NCBI GenBank assembly: GCA_036675475.1
Contig: JAKFEY010000022.1
Span: 1 to 61,353, forward strand
DNA: 61,353 nucleotides
Source: JALYRV01 sp036675475
GTDB lineage: Bacteria > Acidobacteriota > Vicinamibacteria > Vicinamibacterales > SCN-69-37
Reading direction: 5' to 3'
Every line of letters starts with the position of its first letter. The stretch's first letter is position 1. Shown one piece after another: positions 16,618 through 25,750 of the stretch. The position numbers and the translations under genes were made by a program. The notes below the pieces were generated by a model. That model was not told where the DNA came from and made no database searches. It was given only the letters and a program-made list of their open reading frames with translations.

Positions 16618-18761
16618 CGGCGTTTCTGTTTCACGGGCAGGCGCAGCGTGAACGTGGAGCCCTTGCCCATCTGACTTTCGAGTGTAATACCGCCGTCCAA
16701 CATTTGCGCCAGCCGGCGGCAGATGGACAGCCCGAGGCCCGTGCCGCCGTGCCCGCGCGACGGCGAGCTGTCGAGCTGGCGGAAGTCCTCGAAGACCTGA
16801 GCCTGATGCTCGGTGGCGATGCCGATGCCCGTGTCGCGCACGACGATGAGCATGTGCTTCGACCGCGCGTCGTACGACGCGCGAATGTAGATGCCGCCCT
16901 CCTCGGTGAACTTCAGGGCGTTGCTCAGCAGGTTCAGCACGATCTGCTTGAGCTTCTGGCGGTCGGTCTTGAGCGGCGGCAGCGTCGGCGGAATGCGATG
17001 GACCACTTCGAGCTGCGGGCGCCGCGCGATGATGGGCTCCATCTCGAGCATCACTTCCTGCACGAGCTCGTTCAGGTGGAAGCTCGTGATGTTGAGCGGC
17101 ATGCGCCCCGCCTCGATGCGCGTGATGTCGAGAATGTCGTTGATCAACCCCAGCAGGTGGCGCGCGTTCGAGTCGATGCGCGTCAGGTTTTTCTTCTGCC
17201 CCGGCAGCATCTCGCCGGCCACGCCCTGCAGCGTCATGTGCGTGTAGCCCAGAATCGCGTTGAGCGGCGTCCGGAACTCATGCGACATGTTCGCGAGGAA
17301 CTGCGACTTGAGCGCCGACGCCTGCTCGAGCGCGATGTGCTGCCGCCGCAGCAGCTCGTTTTGTTCAGCCAGTTCCGCCGTGGCTTCGTGCACCTTCACC
17401 TCGAGCTCTTCAGACGCGCGCTTCAGCTGCTCGTACAGCCTGCCCTTTTCGATCGCCTCCGTGAGGTCGTGCAGGATGGTGACCACCCACATCAACTCGC
17501 CCTGTTCGGCCAGGATGGTGCCCGCGATGGCTTCGAACGGCACGACCGTGCCGGTGCCCGGGTCGGTGAGCGTGAGCTCGCTCCGGTACCGGTCCTGGGT
17601 GCCGCTGGCCAGCAGCGTGGCGACAAAGGACGTCAGGTTCGCGCCGTTGGCGCGCACGCGCCGGGCGGCCGCGTCGGTGCCGTCGTGCGCCGGCGCGAAC
17701 ATCTTTTCGGCCGGCGCGTTCATCAGCACGATGCCGCCGTCCGGATCGGTGACGAGAATCGGGTCGGCGACCGAGTCGATGATCAGATCGAGCCGGTGCC
17801 GCTCTTCGCGCACCTTCGCCTGCGCGAGCCGCAGCGTGCGATAGCTTTCGTCGATCTCGACCTTCGCGCGCGCCAGGTCGGTGACGTCGCGCAGCACCGA
17901 CACGACGTACGTGCCCTGCCGCTGATCGCGCACCGGCGAGCTCAGCAGCTCGTACACGAGATCCGATCCCTCGAGCGGATCGACGAGCAGCAGCTCGCGG
18001 CGTCCGCCGCCATCCTCGATGGCGCTGGCCGACAGCGCCGCCGAAAACAGCATGCTGTTGAGGGCGACCGCGCGGCGCCAGCCCTCGCTCGCTTCATCGG
18101 GCGCCACCAGCAGCTTCTCGGCCAGGTTGTTCGCGATGAGCACCTGCCCCTCGAGGTCGGTGAGCAGCACGGGATCCGACACGGCGTTGATGATGTTGAA
18201 CAGCAGCAGCCGTTCCTGGCCGTACTGCGTTTCGGCCAGCGTCTCGCGGCTGCGAATGCGATAGAGCTGATCCGACAGCCGCTCGCACGCCCAGGACGCG
18301 GCCGGATTGATCTGCCCGCGATCGGCCGACGTCAGCAGGATGCCGACCGACTGGCCGTCCTGATGCCCGCGCAGCGGGCACGCATGGAAGCGATCGGTTT
18401 CGAGAATGCGGCGCAGCTGCGGATCGCGGCTGACGTACTGCGGCTTCGGCGAGGCCAGCGCCTTGATGAAGGGATGCTGCTCCTGCCGCAGGTCGACCGT
18501 GAGATCGGTCACGCCCGGCAGGCCGCGCTCAGCCACGATGACGAGCTGATGATTCGCGCGATCGGCCAGCAGCACCGCCGCCTTGCCGGCCACGCCGGTT
18601 TCCACGATCCAGTCCACGACACGGCGCGCCGATTCCACCTGGTCGAGGCTGCCGAGCAGGAACTCCAGCAACGCGACGCGGCTCTCTGCCGCAGCCGTCC
18701 CGGCGGGTCCCGAGGACCCGGGGGAGGTCCGCCCCGTCGTTGAGACCGCCGCGTAGGCCAT
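16614..18761 (-). CDS. Soluble GAF-PAS-PAS sensor histidine kinase
   Basis: 715 residues with no membrane segment. A GAF-like domain lies at about 30-170, PAS domains at about 185-300 and 325-440, a coiled coil to about 480, and then HisKA with phospho-acceptor His494 in MSHEFRTPLN. The HATPase has NLLSNALKF (N box), DTGIGI (G1) and GHGGTGLGLSI (G2). It is a complete cytoplasmic sensor kinase, likely reading a small molecule, redox state or light; the ligand is unknown. It starts 15 nt after the gvpA stop. Confidence 0.93.
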   Translation of the reverse strand: MAYAAVSTTGRTSPGSSGPAGTAAAESRVALLEFLLGSLDQVESARRVVDWIVETGVAGKAAVLLADRANHQLVIVAERGLPGVTDLTVDLRQEQHPFIKALASPKPQYVSRDPQLRRILETDRFHACPLRGHQDGQSVGILLTSADRGQINPAASWACERLSDQLYRIRSRETLAETQYGQERLLLFNIINAVSDPVLLTDLEGQVLIANNLAEKLLVAPDEASEGWRRAVALNSMLFSAALSASAIEDGGGRRELLLVDPLEGSDLVYELLSSPVRDQRQGTYVVSVLRDVTDLARAKVEIDESYRTLRLAQAKVREERHRLDLIIDSVADPILVTDPDGGIVLMNAPAEKMFAPAHDGTDAAARRVRANGANLTSFVATLLASGTQDRYRSELTLTDPGTGTVVPFEAIAGTILAEQGELMWVVTILHDLTEAIEKGRLYEQLKRASEELEVKVHEATAELAEQNELLRRQHIALEQASALKSQFLANMSHEFRTPLNAILGYTHMTLQGVAGEMLPGQKKNLTRIDSNARHLLGLINDILDITRIEAGRMPLNITSFHLNELVQEVMLEMEPIIARRPQLEVVHRIPPTLPPLKTDRQKLKQIVLNLLSNALKFTEEGGIYIRASYDARSKHMLIVVRDTGIGIATEHQAQVFEDFRQLDSSPSRGHGGTGLGLSICRRLAQMLDGGITLESQMGKGSTFTLRLPVKQKRR

Positions 18762-18776
18762 CAGCGCGGCAGCGGG

Positions 18777-19097
18777 CTATTCGCGGTCGCGGCGGCGCAC
18801 CGGGCGGGCCGCCTTCGAGGCCGCCAGCTCCGCGCGCAGCGCGGCGTTCTCCGCCATGACGTCCTGCGTGGCCGCCGACAGTTCGGCCGGCCGCGACACC
18901 GGCGAAACCTGGCCGACCGCTTCGGAATATTTCAGATAGGTGTCGATGGACGCGACGACGACGCGCGCCTCGACCGTGATTAAGTCGATGCCCACCAGCG
19001 ACACGCGCACCCAGGCATCGATGACGATGCCCTTGTCGAGGACGCGATCGAGGACGTCAATAAGACTGCTTCCGCCTGCGGCTCTTTCAACGGCCAT
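18777..19097 (-). CDS. gvpA: Gas vesicle major shell protein GvpA
   Basis: 106 residues from ATG 19097-19095, preceded by a good Shine-Dalgarno (GAGGGAG). Residues 9-60 match canonical GvpA closely: SLIDVLDRVLDKGIVIDAWV, then RVSLVGIDLITVEARVVVAS and TYLKYSEAVG. GvpA polymerises into the ribbed gas-permeable wall. Canonical GvpA is about 70 residues; this one adds a Pro/Ser segment, a helical AENAALRAELAASKAA stretch and a basic end (RPVRRRDRE). It is the second gene of the operon. Confidence 0.96.
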   Translation of the reverse strand: MAVERAAGGSSLIDVLDRVLDKGIVIDAWVRVSLVGIDLITVEARVVVASIDTYLKYSEAVGQVSPVSRPAELSAATQDVMAENAALRAELAASKAARPVRRRDRE

Positions 19098-19109
19098 TTT
19101 TGCTCCCTC

Positions 19110-19131
19110 GGCGGGGATCAGGGACCCCGCC
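19110..19131 (-). promoter_or_regulatory. Stem-loop between gvpJ and gvpA
   Basis: A 7-bp perfect stem (19110-19116 with 19125-19131, GGCGGGG/CCCCGCC) has an 8-nt loop and lies between the gvpJ stop and the gvpA Shine-Dalgarno. There is no T-run, so it is more likely an mRNA 5'-end stabiliser or processing site for the abundant shell message than a terminator. Confidence 0.4.
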
Positions 19132-19148
19132 GGATTCAAACCAGAACG

Positions 19149-19487
19149 TCAGCGGCGGCGCCGCGCTTTCGTAACTGCGGGTTTATCGAGGGCGCTGATG
19201 CGCGCCTCGAGGGACGCGATTTGCCGGCGCAACTCGGCGGCATCCAGATCCTGGCGATCCTGGCCCGGCGACAGCTCGCGGTCATAGCGCCACCAGTCCA
19301 GCCCTATCTCCTGTGCCTTGTCGAGCGAGCACACGAGCAGCCGGATCCGGATGGTCAGCAGCTCCACTTCCGCGAGTGAGATCTTGATATCGCCCGCGAT
19401 GACGAGTCCCTTGTCGAGGACCCTGTCGAGCACGTCGACTAAGCCGGTCGATTGTGTGCGGATCGGTGTCGAGTAATCGGGAGCCAT
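19149..19487 (-). CDS. gvpJ: Gas vesicle protein GvpJ
   Basis: 112 residues from ATG 19487-19485 (an in-frame GTG at 19499 is also possible). The GvpA-type module reads GLVDVLDRVLDKGLVIAGD, then IKISLAEVELLTIRIRLLV. The following segment, KAQEIGLDWWRYD, is diagnostic of GvpJ (IxWW after the shell domain) against GvpA. GvpJ is a minor shell or tip-nucleating paralogue. A helical stretch and the basic end KARRRR follow. It is the first gene of the operon, with a promoter immediately upstream and almost no leader. Confidence 0.92.
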   Translation of the reverse strand: MAPDYSTPIRTQSTGLVDVLDRVLDKGLVIAGDIKISLAEVELLTIRIRLLVCSLDKAQEIGLDWWRYDRELSPGQDRQDLDAAELRRQIASLEARISALDKPAVTKARRRR

Positions 19488-19497
19488 GCGGTTCTGC

Positions 19498-19527
19498 ACT
19501 ATAGCCGCGTTGCTGACCGCCCGGCAA
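19498..19527 (-). promoter_or_regulatory. Sigma-70-type promoter of the gas vesicle operon
   Basis: On the minus strand TTGCCG (19527-19522) and TATAGT (19503-19498) are spaced by 18 nt. The predicted start is about 4 nt before the ATG at 19487, with no Shine-Dalgarno, so the first message would be nearly leaderless. The rest of the gap 19500-19657 holds nothing else I can support. Confidence 0.55.
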
Positions 19528-19657
19528 GACTCGCCCGGAACTTCTCAGAAGACGCGTGTGATCGCGGGTCGACTATGCACGAATGCGGCCAAGCTTAACT
19601 ATTTGAATCGATGAGTTTGGGCATCATTTCTGTAAGAAAACCGTGCAAACCGCGGCT

Positions 19658-21304
19658 TCAGCGTCGGCTGATGAGCCACTGAACGAGAGCGTCGAGCTCG
19701 TCCGCAGTCAACCGGGTGCCAAAAGATGGCATCTCCGCGTCAGGGTCCACCGCTTCAGGATCGATGATCCAACGGCGAAGAGCCTCGGCGCTGTGCTTCG
19801 CGCCGATACCCGTGAGGTCCGGACCCTCGTCGCCGCCGTCGCGCGCGCCTGGGTCGATGCGGTGACACCCGATGCAGAACTGCGCAAACACGCGCGTTGC
19901 CGTGACATCGCCGGGCGCGAGCGCGGGCGGCGCGCCGCTTCGCCGCGCGCGCGCGAGATACGCGAGGATGGCGGCAACCTCGCGCTCGCCGGCCGGCGCG
20001 GGCGGCTCGCGCAGCCCGGGCGCGATCATGTCGGGATCGAGCAGATGGCCGGCGACCCATGTCGCGTCGCGCGCGACGGCCTCGGCGCGAATCGGCTCGG
20101 CGGCGCCGCCGTCGACGTGGCAGCGCGCGCACGCGCCGTCCGACACCATGGCCATGCCGCCAAGCTCGCGGATCGTCCAGCCCGGATCCGCGGGAGGCGG
20201 GCGATCGCGCCAACCGGCGGCCGTGAGCGCGGCCAGCGACACTGCCATGACGGCGACCATGGCGAGTACGGCCCGGCGGTCGCGCGGCCGGCGCGAGGGG
20301 CCGCGGTCGATCCACGGCAGCAGCGCGAGCAGCAGCAGTGCGAGGCCGGGCACCACCAGCGCGCCAATCACCTCGAGGCGGCCCGGAAAATATTTCAGCA
20401 GCTCGAACAGGCCAAGGAAGTACCACTCGGGCCGCGGCACGTAGCCGGCGTCAGCCGGATTCGCCACCGGCTCGAGCGCGGGCGCGCCGCGCCACGCGAT
20501 CGCCACGAGCGCGCCAATGACGATCAGGATCACGACGAGATCGCGCGACGCCTGGAGGGGATAGAACGGGAAATTCCTCCCGGTTGATTTTCCCCGGTTG
20601 CCCTGTGCCGTTTCTGAACCGGGGAAAATCAACCGGGAAGAATTTCGCGAACCTCCCGAGATGCCGTGGCGCCGCATCAGATACAGATGCAGCGCCACCA
20701 GCGCGGCGAGCAGCGCCGGCAGCACGATCACGTGCGCCGCGTACCAGCGCGTGAGCGTCAGCGCGCCAATGTCCGCGCCGCCGCGCATCACCGCCGCGAT
20801 CAGATCGCCGGCGACCGGCGTGAGCGCGGCGATGTTGATCGTGACCACCGTCGCCCAGTACGCGCGCTGATCCCACGGCAGCAGATACCCGGTCAGCGCG
20901 AAGGCGAGGATGACGAGCAGCAGCGCCAGGCCCGTGAGCCACGTCAGCTCGCGCGGCGCCTTGTAGCTGCCGAACACCACCACGCGCAGCATGTGCGCGG
21001 CGGCGGCAAGCACGATGAGGCTCGCGCCGTAGTAATGCAGGCCGCGCAGCAGCCGGCCGGCGCCGACCGACTGCTCGATGTAGCGCACGCTGTCGTGCGC
21101 GTGATCGGGCGTGGGCGCGTAGGTGAGCGACAGCAGGATGCCCGTCACGGCCTGCAGCGCAAGCGCCGCCAGCAGCACGCTGCCGATCGTGAACCACCAG
21201 CCCGTGCCGGCCGGCAGCGGCTCGTCGAGCAGATGCGCGCGCGCGGCGCGCCATCCAGCGCGGTGGTCGAGCCAGTCGCCGAGGCGCGCAGTGAGCCGCG
21301 GCAT
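19658..21304 (-). CDS. Cytochrome b fused to a diheme cytochrome c (bc complex)
   Basis: 548 residues from ATG 21304. Residues about 25-215 are the cytochrome b6-like half with paired His on helices B and D (RGLHYYG, AAAAHMLR, RWYAAHVIVL, VALHLYLMRRH). The subunit IV-like half follows (PEWYFLGLFELLKYFPG), then two c-type heme sites, CARCH and CIGCH. This carries quinol oxidation and c-heme electron transfer in one chain, working with the Rieske protein encoded just upstream. Between RRHGISGG and FPFYPLQ about 26 residues are encoded by an inserted inverted repeat. Confidence 0.92.
   Translation of the reverse strand: MPRLTARLGDWLDHRAGWRAARAHLLDEPLPAGTGWWFTIGSVLLAALALQAVTGILLSLTYAPTPDHAHDSVRYIEQSVGAGRLLRGLHYYGASLIVLAAAAHMLRVVVFGSYKAPRELTWLTGLALLLVILAFALTGYLLPWDQRAYWATVVTINIAALTPVAGDLIAAVMRGGADIGALTLTRWYAAHVIVLPALLAALVALHLYLMRRHGISGGSRNSSRLIFPGSETAQGNRGKSTGRNFPFYPLQASRDLVVILIVIGALVAIAWRGAPALEPVANPADAGYVPRPEWYFLGLFELLKYFPGRLEVIGALVVPGLALLLLALLPWIDRGPSRRPRDRRAVLAMVAVMAVSLAALTAAGWRDRPPPADPGWTIRELGGMAMVSDGACARCHVDGGAAEPIRAEAVARDATWVAGHLLDPDMIAPGLREPPAPAGEREVAAILAYLARARRSGAPPALAPGDVTATRVFAQFCIGCHRIDPGARDGGDEGPDLTGIGAKHSAEALRRWIIDPEAVDPDAEMPSFGTRLTADELDALVQWLISRR
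20570..20646. repeat. 77-bp inverted repeat inserted in frame within cytochrome b
   Basis: Arms of 30 bp (20570-20599 and 20617-20646) pair with a single mismatch around a 17-nt loop; the inner 22 bp are perfect. It encodes a Ser/Arg/Gly-rich stretch in the loop between the b6-like and subunit IV-like halves and does not break the frame. It looks like a palindromic mobile repeat tolerated in a surface loop. Confidence 0.85.
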
Positions 21305-21305
21305 C

Positions 21306-21776
21306 TTAGATCTCGACGTGAATCTCGTCCGCCGCAAGATCGACGCGCGCGGCAATCGGCGGCAGCGGCGCCGGCGGCGGGCCCGCGATCACGCGGCCGT
21401 CGCGATCGTACGCGCCCTGATGACACGGACATTCGAAGCGATCCGCCTCCCCCTTCCACGACACGCGGCAGCCGAGATGCGTGCACGTCGCGGACAGGGC
21501 GCGCACCTCGCCCGCCTCGGTGGCCAGCAGAAAGACGACGCGCGGCGTCCGCGCGCGATGCCAGCCATCGTCACGCGCAGCCGTAAGCGTGATGGGCGTC
21601 GGCACGCCCGGATCGAGATCGCTGAACCGCGCGGCCCTCACCCAGCGCGCGGGGCGCGACGCGGCGCGAGGGATGGCTGCGGCGCCGGCGAGTGCGGCGG
21701 CAGCCGCGCCCAGCGCGGTGATGCCGGCGCGCACGAACCACACGAGCAGGCTGCGGCGGCTGGCCGGGTCTGTCAC
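21306..21776 (-). CDS. Rieske 2Fe-2S protein
   Basis: 156 residues from GTG. A Tat-like start (ASRRSLLVWFVRAG) is followed by a hydrophobic anchor at about 14-32. The cluster-binding boxes are CTHLGC and CPCHQG, with the usual two Cys and two His. It is the iron-sulfur subunit of a cytochrome bc complex and is encoded directly ahead of the cytochrome b/c fusion (the stop and next ATG are 1 nt apart). A TAGGCT box lies 7 nt before its GTG, and no Shine-Dalgarno is visible. Confidence 0.94.
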   Translation of the reverse strand: MTDPASRRSLLVWFVRAGITALGAAAAALAGAAAIPRAASRPARWVRAARFSDLDPGVPTPITLTAARDDGWHRARTPRVVFLLATEAGEVRALSATCTHLGCRVSWKGEADRFECPCHQGAYDRDGRVIAGPPPAPLPPIAARVDLAADEIHVEI

Positions 21777-21783
21777 GCGACAG

Positions 21784-21789
21784 AGCCTA
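21784..21789 (-). promoter_or_regulatory. -10-like box TAGGCT, 7 nt before the Rieske GTG
   Basis: TAGGCT on the minus strand is followed after 7 nt by the GTG start of the Rieske gene, fitting the TANNNT-N7-start pattern seen at other genes here. The sequence match to a consensus -10 is modest. Confidence 0.3.
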
Positions 21790-21843
21790 GCAGGCGGAGA
21801 CCGTCCGGAAAAAATCTGAAAGCGCGCTTACGGCCGGCGTAAC

Positions 21844-21869
21844 AACATTTCGGCTGATCCGTCGTCTAA
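21844..21869 (+). promoter_or_regulatory. Candidate ECF-sigma promoter, AAC-N16-CGTCTAA
   Basis: AAC at 21844-21846 and CGTCTAA at 21863-21869 have the same 16-nt spacing as the copy at 2618-2643. The downstream gene is an exported outer-membrane barrel, a typical envelope-stress sigma target. The leader would be about 50 nt and contains the GGAGG ribosome site. Confidence 0.65.
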
Positions 21870-21925
21870 GATTCCAGGGAAACCGCCTGACCACCCTGCC
21901 TGACGCTCCCACTGGAGGATTGCCC

Positions 21926-22468
21926 GTGAAGCTGGTTCGACTGTCCACTGCATTTGCCCTCGTCCTGTTCCTGGCCGTCCCGGCGGCCGCGCAAACCGCG
22001 TCGCCCGTCGAACCGGGCGTCTGGTCGGTCACGCCCTTCCTGTCGTTCACCTTCGGCGGTGACGCCGACAGCCCCAGCCTCGGCTTCGGCGCGGCCACGG
22101 GCTACGACTTCACGGAGGTGTTCGGCGTCGAGGCGGAATTCGGCTACGTCTTCGATCTGGCCGGCGACGACGAGGGGGCGGACTGGTCCACGCTGGGCGT
22201 CAACGCCAACGCGCTGTATCACTTCCACCTGGCCAACGGCATGGCGCCCTACGCCACGGCCGGGGTCGGCTTCGTGCGATCCTCGCTCGAAATCGACGAT
22301 CTGAGCGACGACGCGGTCGAGGTGGGGTTCAATTTCGGCGGGGGCCTCAAGGCGCCGCTGACCGACCGGCTGCTCGCGCGTGCCGACATCCGCTACTTCA
22401 ACTTCACCGACGCCGCGCCCGACGGCTTCCGCGTGTATGGCGGCCTCACGTGGAAACTGCGGCGATAA
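21926..22468 (+). CDS. Outer-membrane beta-barrel protein
   Basis: 180 residues from GTG 21926, chosen because GGAGG lies 7 nt upstream. Residues 1-22 are a signal peptide ending in AAAQT. The rest alternates in the manner of a small eight-strand barrel: FLSFTFGGD, FGVEAEFGYVFDL, NALYHFHL, APYATAGVGFV, FNFGGGLKAPL and a C-terminal strand FRVYGGLTWKLRR. It is related in pattern to OmpA/OmpW-type or porin-family barrels. An ECF-type promoter precedes it. Confidence 0.85.
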   Translation: MKLVRLSTAFALVLFLAVPAAAQTASPVEPGVWSVTPFLSFTFGGDADSPSLGFGAATGYDFTEVFGVEAEFGYVFDLAGDDEGADWSTLGVNANALYHFHLANGMAPYATAGVGFVRSSLEIDDLSDDAVEVGFNFGGGLKAPLTDRLLARADIRYFNFTDAAPDGFRVYGGLTWKLRR

Positions 22469-22482
22469 GGGGGCGCGGGCTG

Positions 22483-22488
22483 TAAACT
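22483..22488 (+). promoter_or_regulatory. -10-like box TAAACT, 6 nt before the bipA ATG
   Basis: TAAACT ends 6 nt before ATG 22495. AAGG is adjacent to the ATG and too close to serve as a Shine-Dalgarno. It fits the leaderless pattern seen elsewhere in the window. Confidence 0.4.
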
Positions 22489-22494
22489 ATAAGG

Positions 22495-24327
<1,833 letters not shown>

Positions 24328-24336
24328 GACACTGCC

Positions 24337-24771
24337 ATGCTGAAACGGCTTTCACGCGCCCTCGCGGGCGCCCTCGTGCTCTCCGCGGCGGCGTCGTGCA
24401 ACAGCGGCGACTCGCCCACCACGCCCATCACCTACGTCGGCCCGGCCAACCTGGTGATCACCGACCTGCGGGCGGGCACCGGCGCCACGCTCGCGGCGGG
24501 GCAAACCGTCACCCTCAAGTACGAGCTGTGGCTCTATGACCCGACGGGGACCGACTCGAAGGGCACGCGCGTCGACGGCGGGCAGTTCGCGACGCCGTTC
24601 ACCACCGCCGCGCTGATTCCGGGATTTGTCGAGGGCCTGACGGGCATGAAGGTCGGCGGCATCCGCCGGCTCATCGTGCCGCCGTCACTGGCCTACGGGA
24701 CGACCGGCAGCGGGCCGATCCCGCCGAACGCCTGGCTGGTGTTCGACGTGGAGCTGATCTCCATCCAGTAG
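24337..24771 (+). CDS. FKBP-type peptidyl-prolyl isomerase lipoprotein
   Basis: 144 residues. The signal ends in a lipobox (SAAASC, Cys22) followed by a Ser/Thr/Pro linker. The FKBP domain covers about 40-144 with GFVEGLTGMKVGGIRRL, IVPPSLAYG and the closing VFDVELISI strand. It catalyses proline isomerisation in the periplasm, anchored to a membrane. Its last 87 bp overlap the convergent desaturase frame. Confidence 0.93.
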   Translation: MLKRLSRALAGALVLSAAASCNSGDSPTTPITYVGPANLVITDLRAGTGATLAAGQTVTLKYELWLYDPTGTDSKGTRVDGGQFATPFTTAALIPGFVEGLTGMKVGGIRRLIVPPSLAYGTTGSGPIPPNAWLVFDVELISIQ

Positions 24772-25737
24772 CAGAGGACTGGACTTCGACCAGTCGGTGT
24801 GGGGAGCCTGGTTCTCGATGATCCACCCGTGGACCAGCTTCCCGTACGTCATCCAGCGCATCCCTTTCGACGCGTAGAACGGCACGAGCGCGGCCTGCAC
24901 TTTCGGCAGCCGGTAGAACGGCACACCCGGAAAGTAGTGGTGCTCGAGGTGATAGTTCGAGTTGAGGAAGAGGAAGTCCCAGAACCAGTGCCCGCGCATC
25001 AGCGTGCCCCACTGGGCGGGGTCATCGGGATTGATGTCGTAGTGCTGGCCGAGCCGGTTGAGCGTGAAGGCCACCGGAAACACGAAGAACACCGGCACGA
25101 TGTGCGCGCGCAGCGCCGCGCCCGGGCCGAAGCCCCACCAGATCGCGGCAATCGCGCCCAGATGAAACCCAATCGACAGCAGCCGCTCGCGGCCGATGCG
25201 CCGCTGCAGCGCGGGCTCGTACGTGGCTGACTCGCGCTTCGCCGCGCGGAAATAAATCGGGAACAGCACGGGCGTGGCGTACAGCAGCTTGTACCAGCGC
25301 GCGTTGATCTTCGGCGAGAGATGATGCCGCTTCGGGTCGTCCTCTTCTGATCCCAGCTCGGCGTGATGATCGAGATGCCAGCGCGTGAACTGGCTGGCCG
25401 ACAGGCCGCTGGGCGTGGCGTACAGCAGCCCGAGGACGCGCTCGAGGATTGGACGCCGGCGCGTGAAGATCGCGTGATGCACCACTTCATGAAGCAGCAC
25501 GGAGAAATTGAACACCGTGAAGCCCTGCACGATGGCGAGCGGAATCCAGACGAGCGGGTGCGCAAAGCGGATCAGCGCCCAGGTGCACAGCCCCAGAATC
25601 GCGAACTGGCGCGCGGCGACCAGCAGGTGCCGCGCGGGCGACTTCTCGTGCAGCTCGCGCATCAGCTCGCGCGGCACGGCACGGCCGAGCTCCACGCGCA
25701 GCTGACCTGCGTGCGCCGAGTAGTGATGATGGCCCAC
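24685..25737 (-). CDS. Membrane fatty acid desaturase
   Basis: 350 residues from GTG 25737, 13 nt after the stop of the DMT gene. Three histidine clusters of the diiron site are present: HEVVHH, HLDHHAE and HLEHH. Four hydrophobic segments are grouped in pairs around them. It introduces a double bond into membrane acyl chains using O2. After the expected end near HTDW the frame continues about 33 residues, antisense to the FKBP gene, which suggests loss of the original stop codon. Confidence 0.9.
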   Translation of the reverse strand: MGHHHYSAHAGQLRVELGRAVPRELMRELHEKSPARHLLVAARQFAILGLCTWALIRFAHPLVWIPLAIVQGFTVFNFSVLLHEVVHHAIFTRRRPILERVLGLLYATPSGLSASQFTRWHLDHHAELGSEEDDPKRHHLSPKINARWYKLLYATPVLFPIYFRAAKRESATYEPALQRRIGRERLLSIGFHLGAIAAIWWGFGPGAALRAHIVPVFFVFPVAFTLNRLGQHYDINPDDPAQWGTLMRGHWFWDFLFLNSNYHLEHHYFPGVPFYRLPKVQAALVPFYASKGMRWMTYGKLVHGWIIENQAPHTDWSKSSPLLLDGDQLHVEHQPGVRRDRPAAGRPVGQ

Positions 25738-25750
25738 GGTAGCTTCTAGT

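Noticed and set aside
16593..18743. 716-residue plus-strand open frame opposite the histidine kinase
   Set aside because: It mirrors the kinase codon by codon and has no recognisable domain, whereas the kinase has all HisKA/HATPase boxes.
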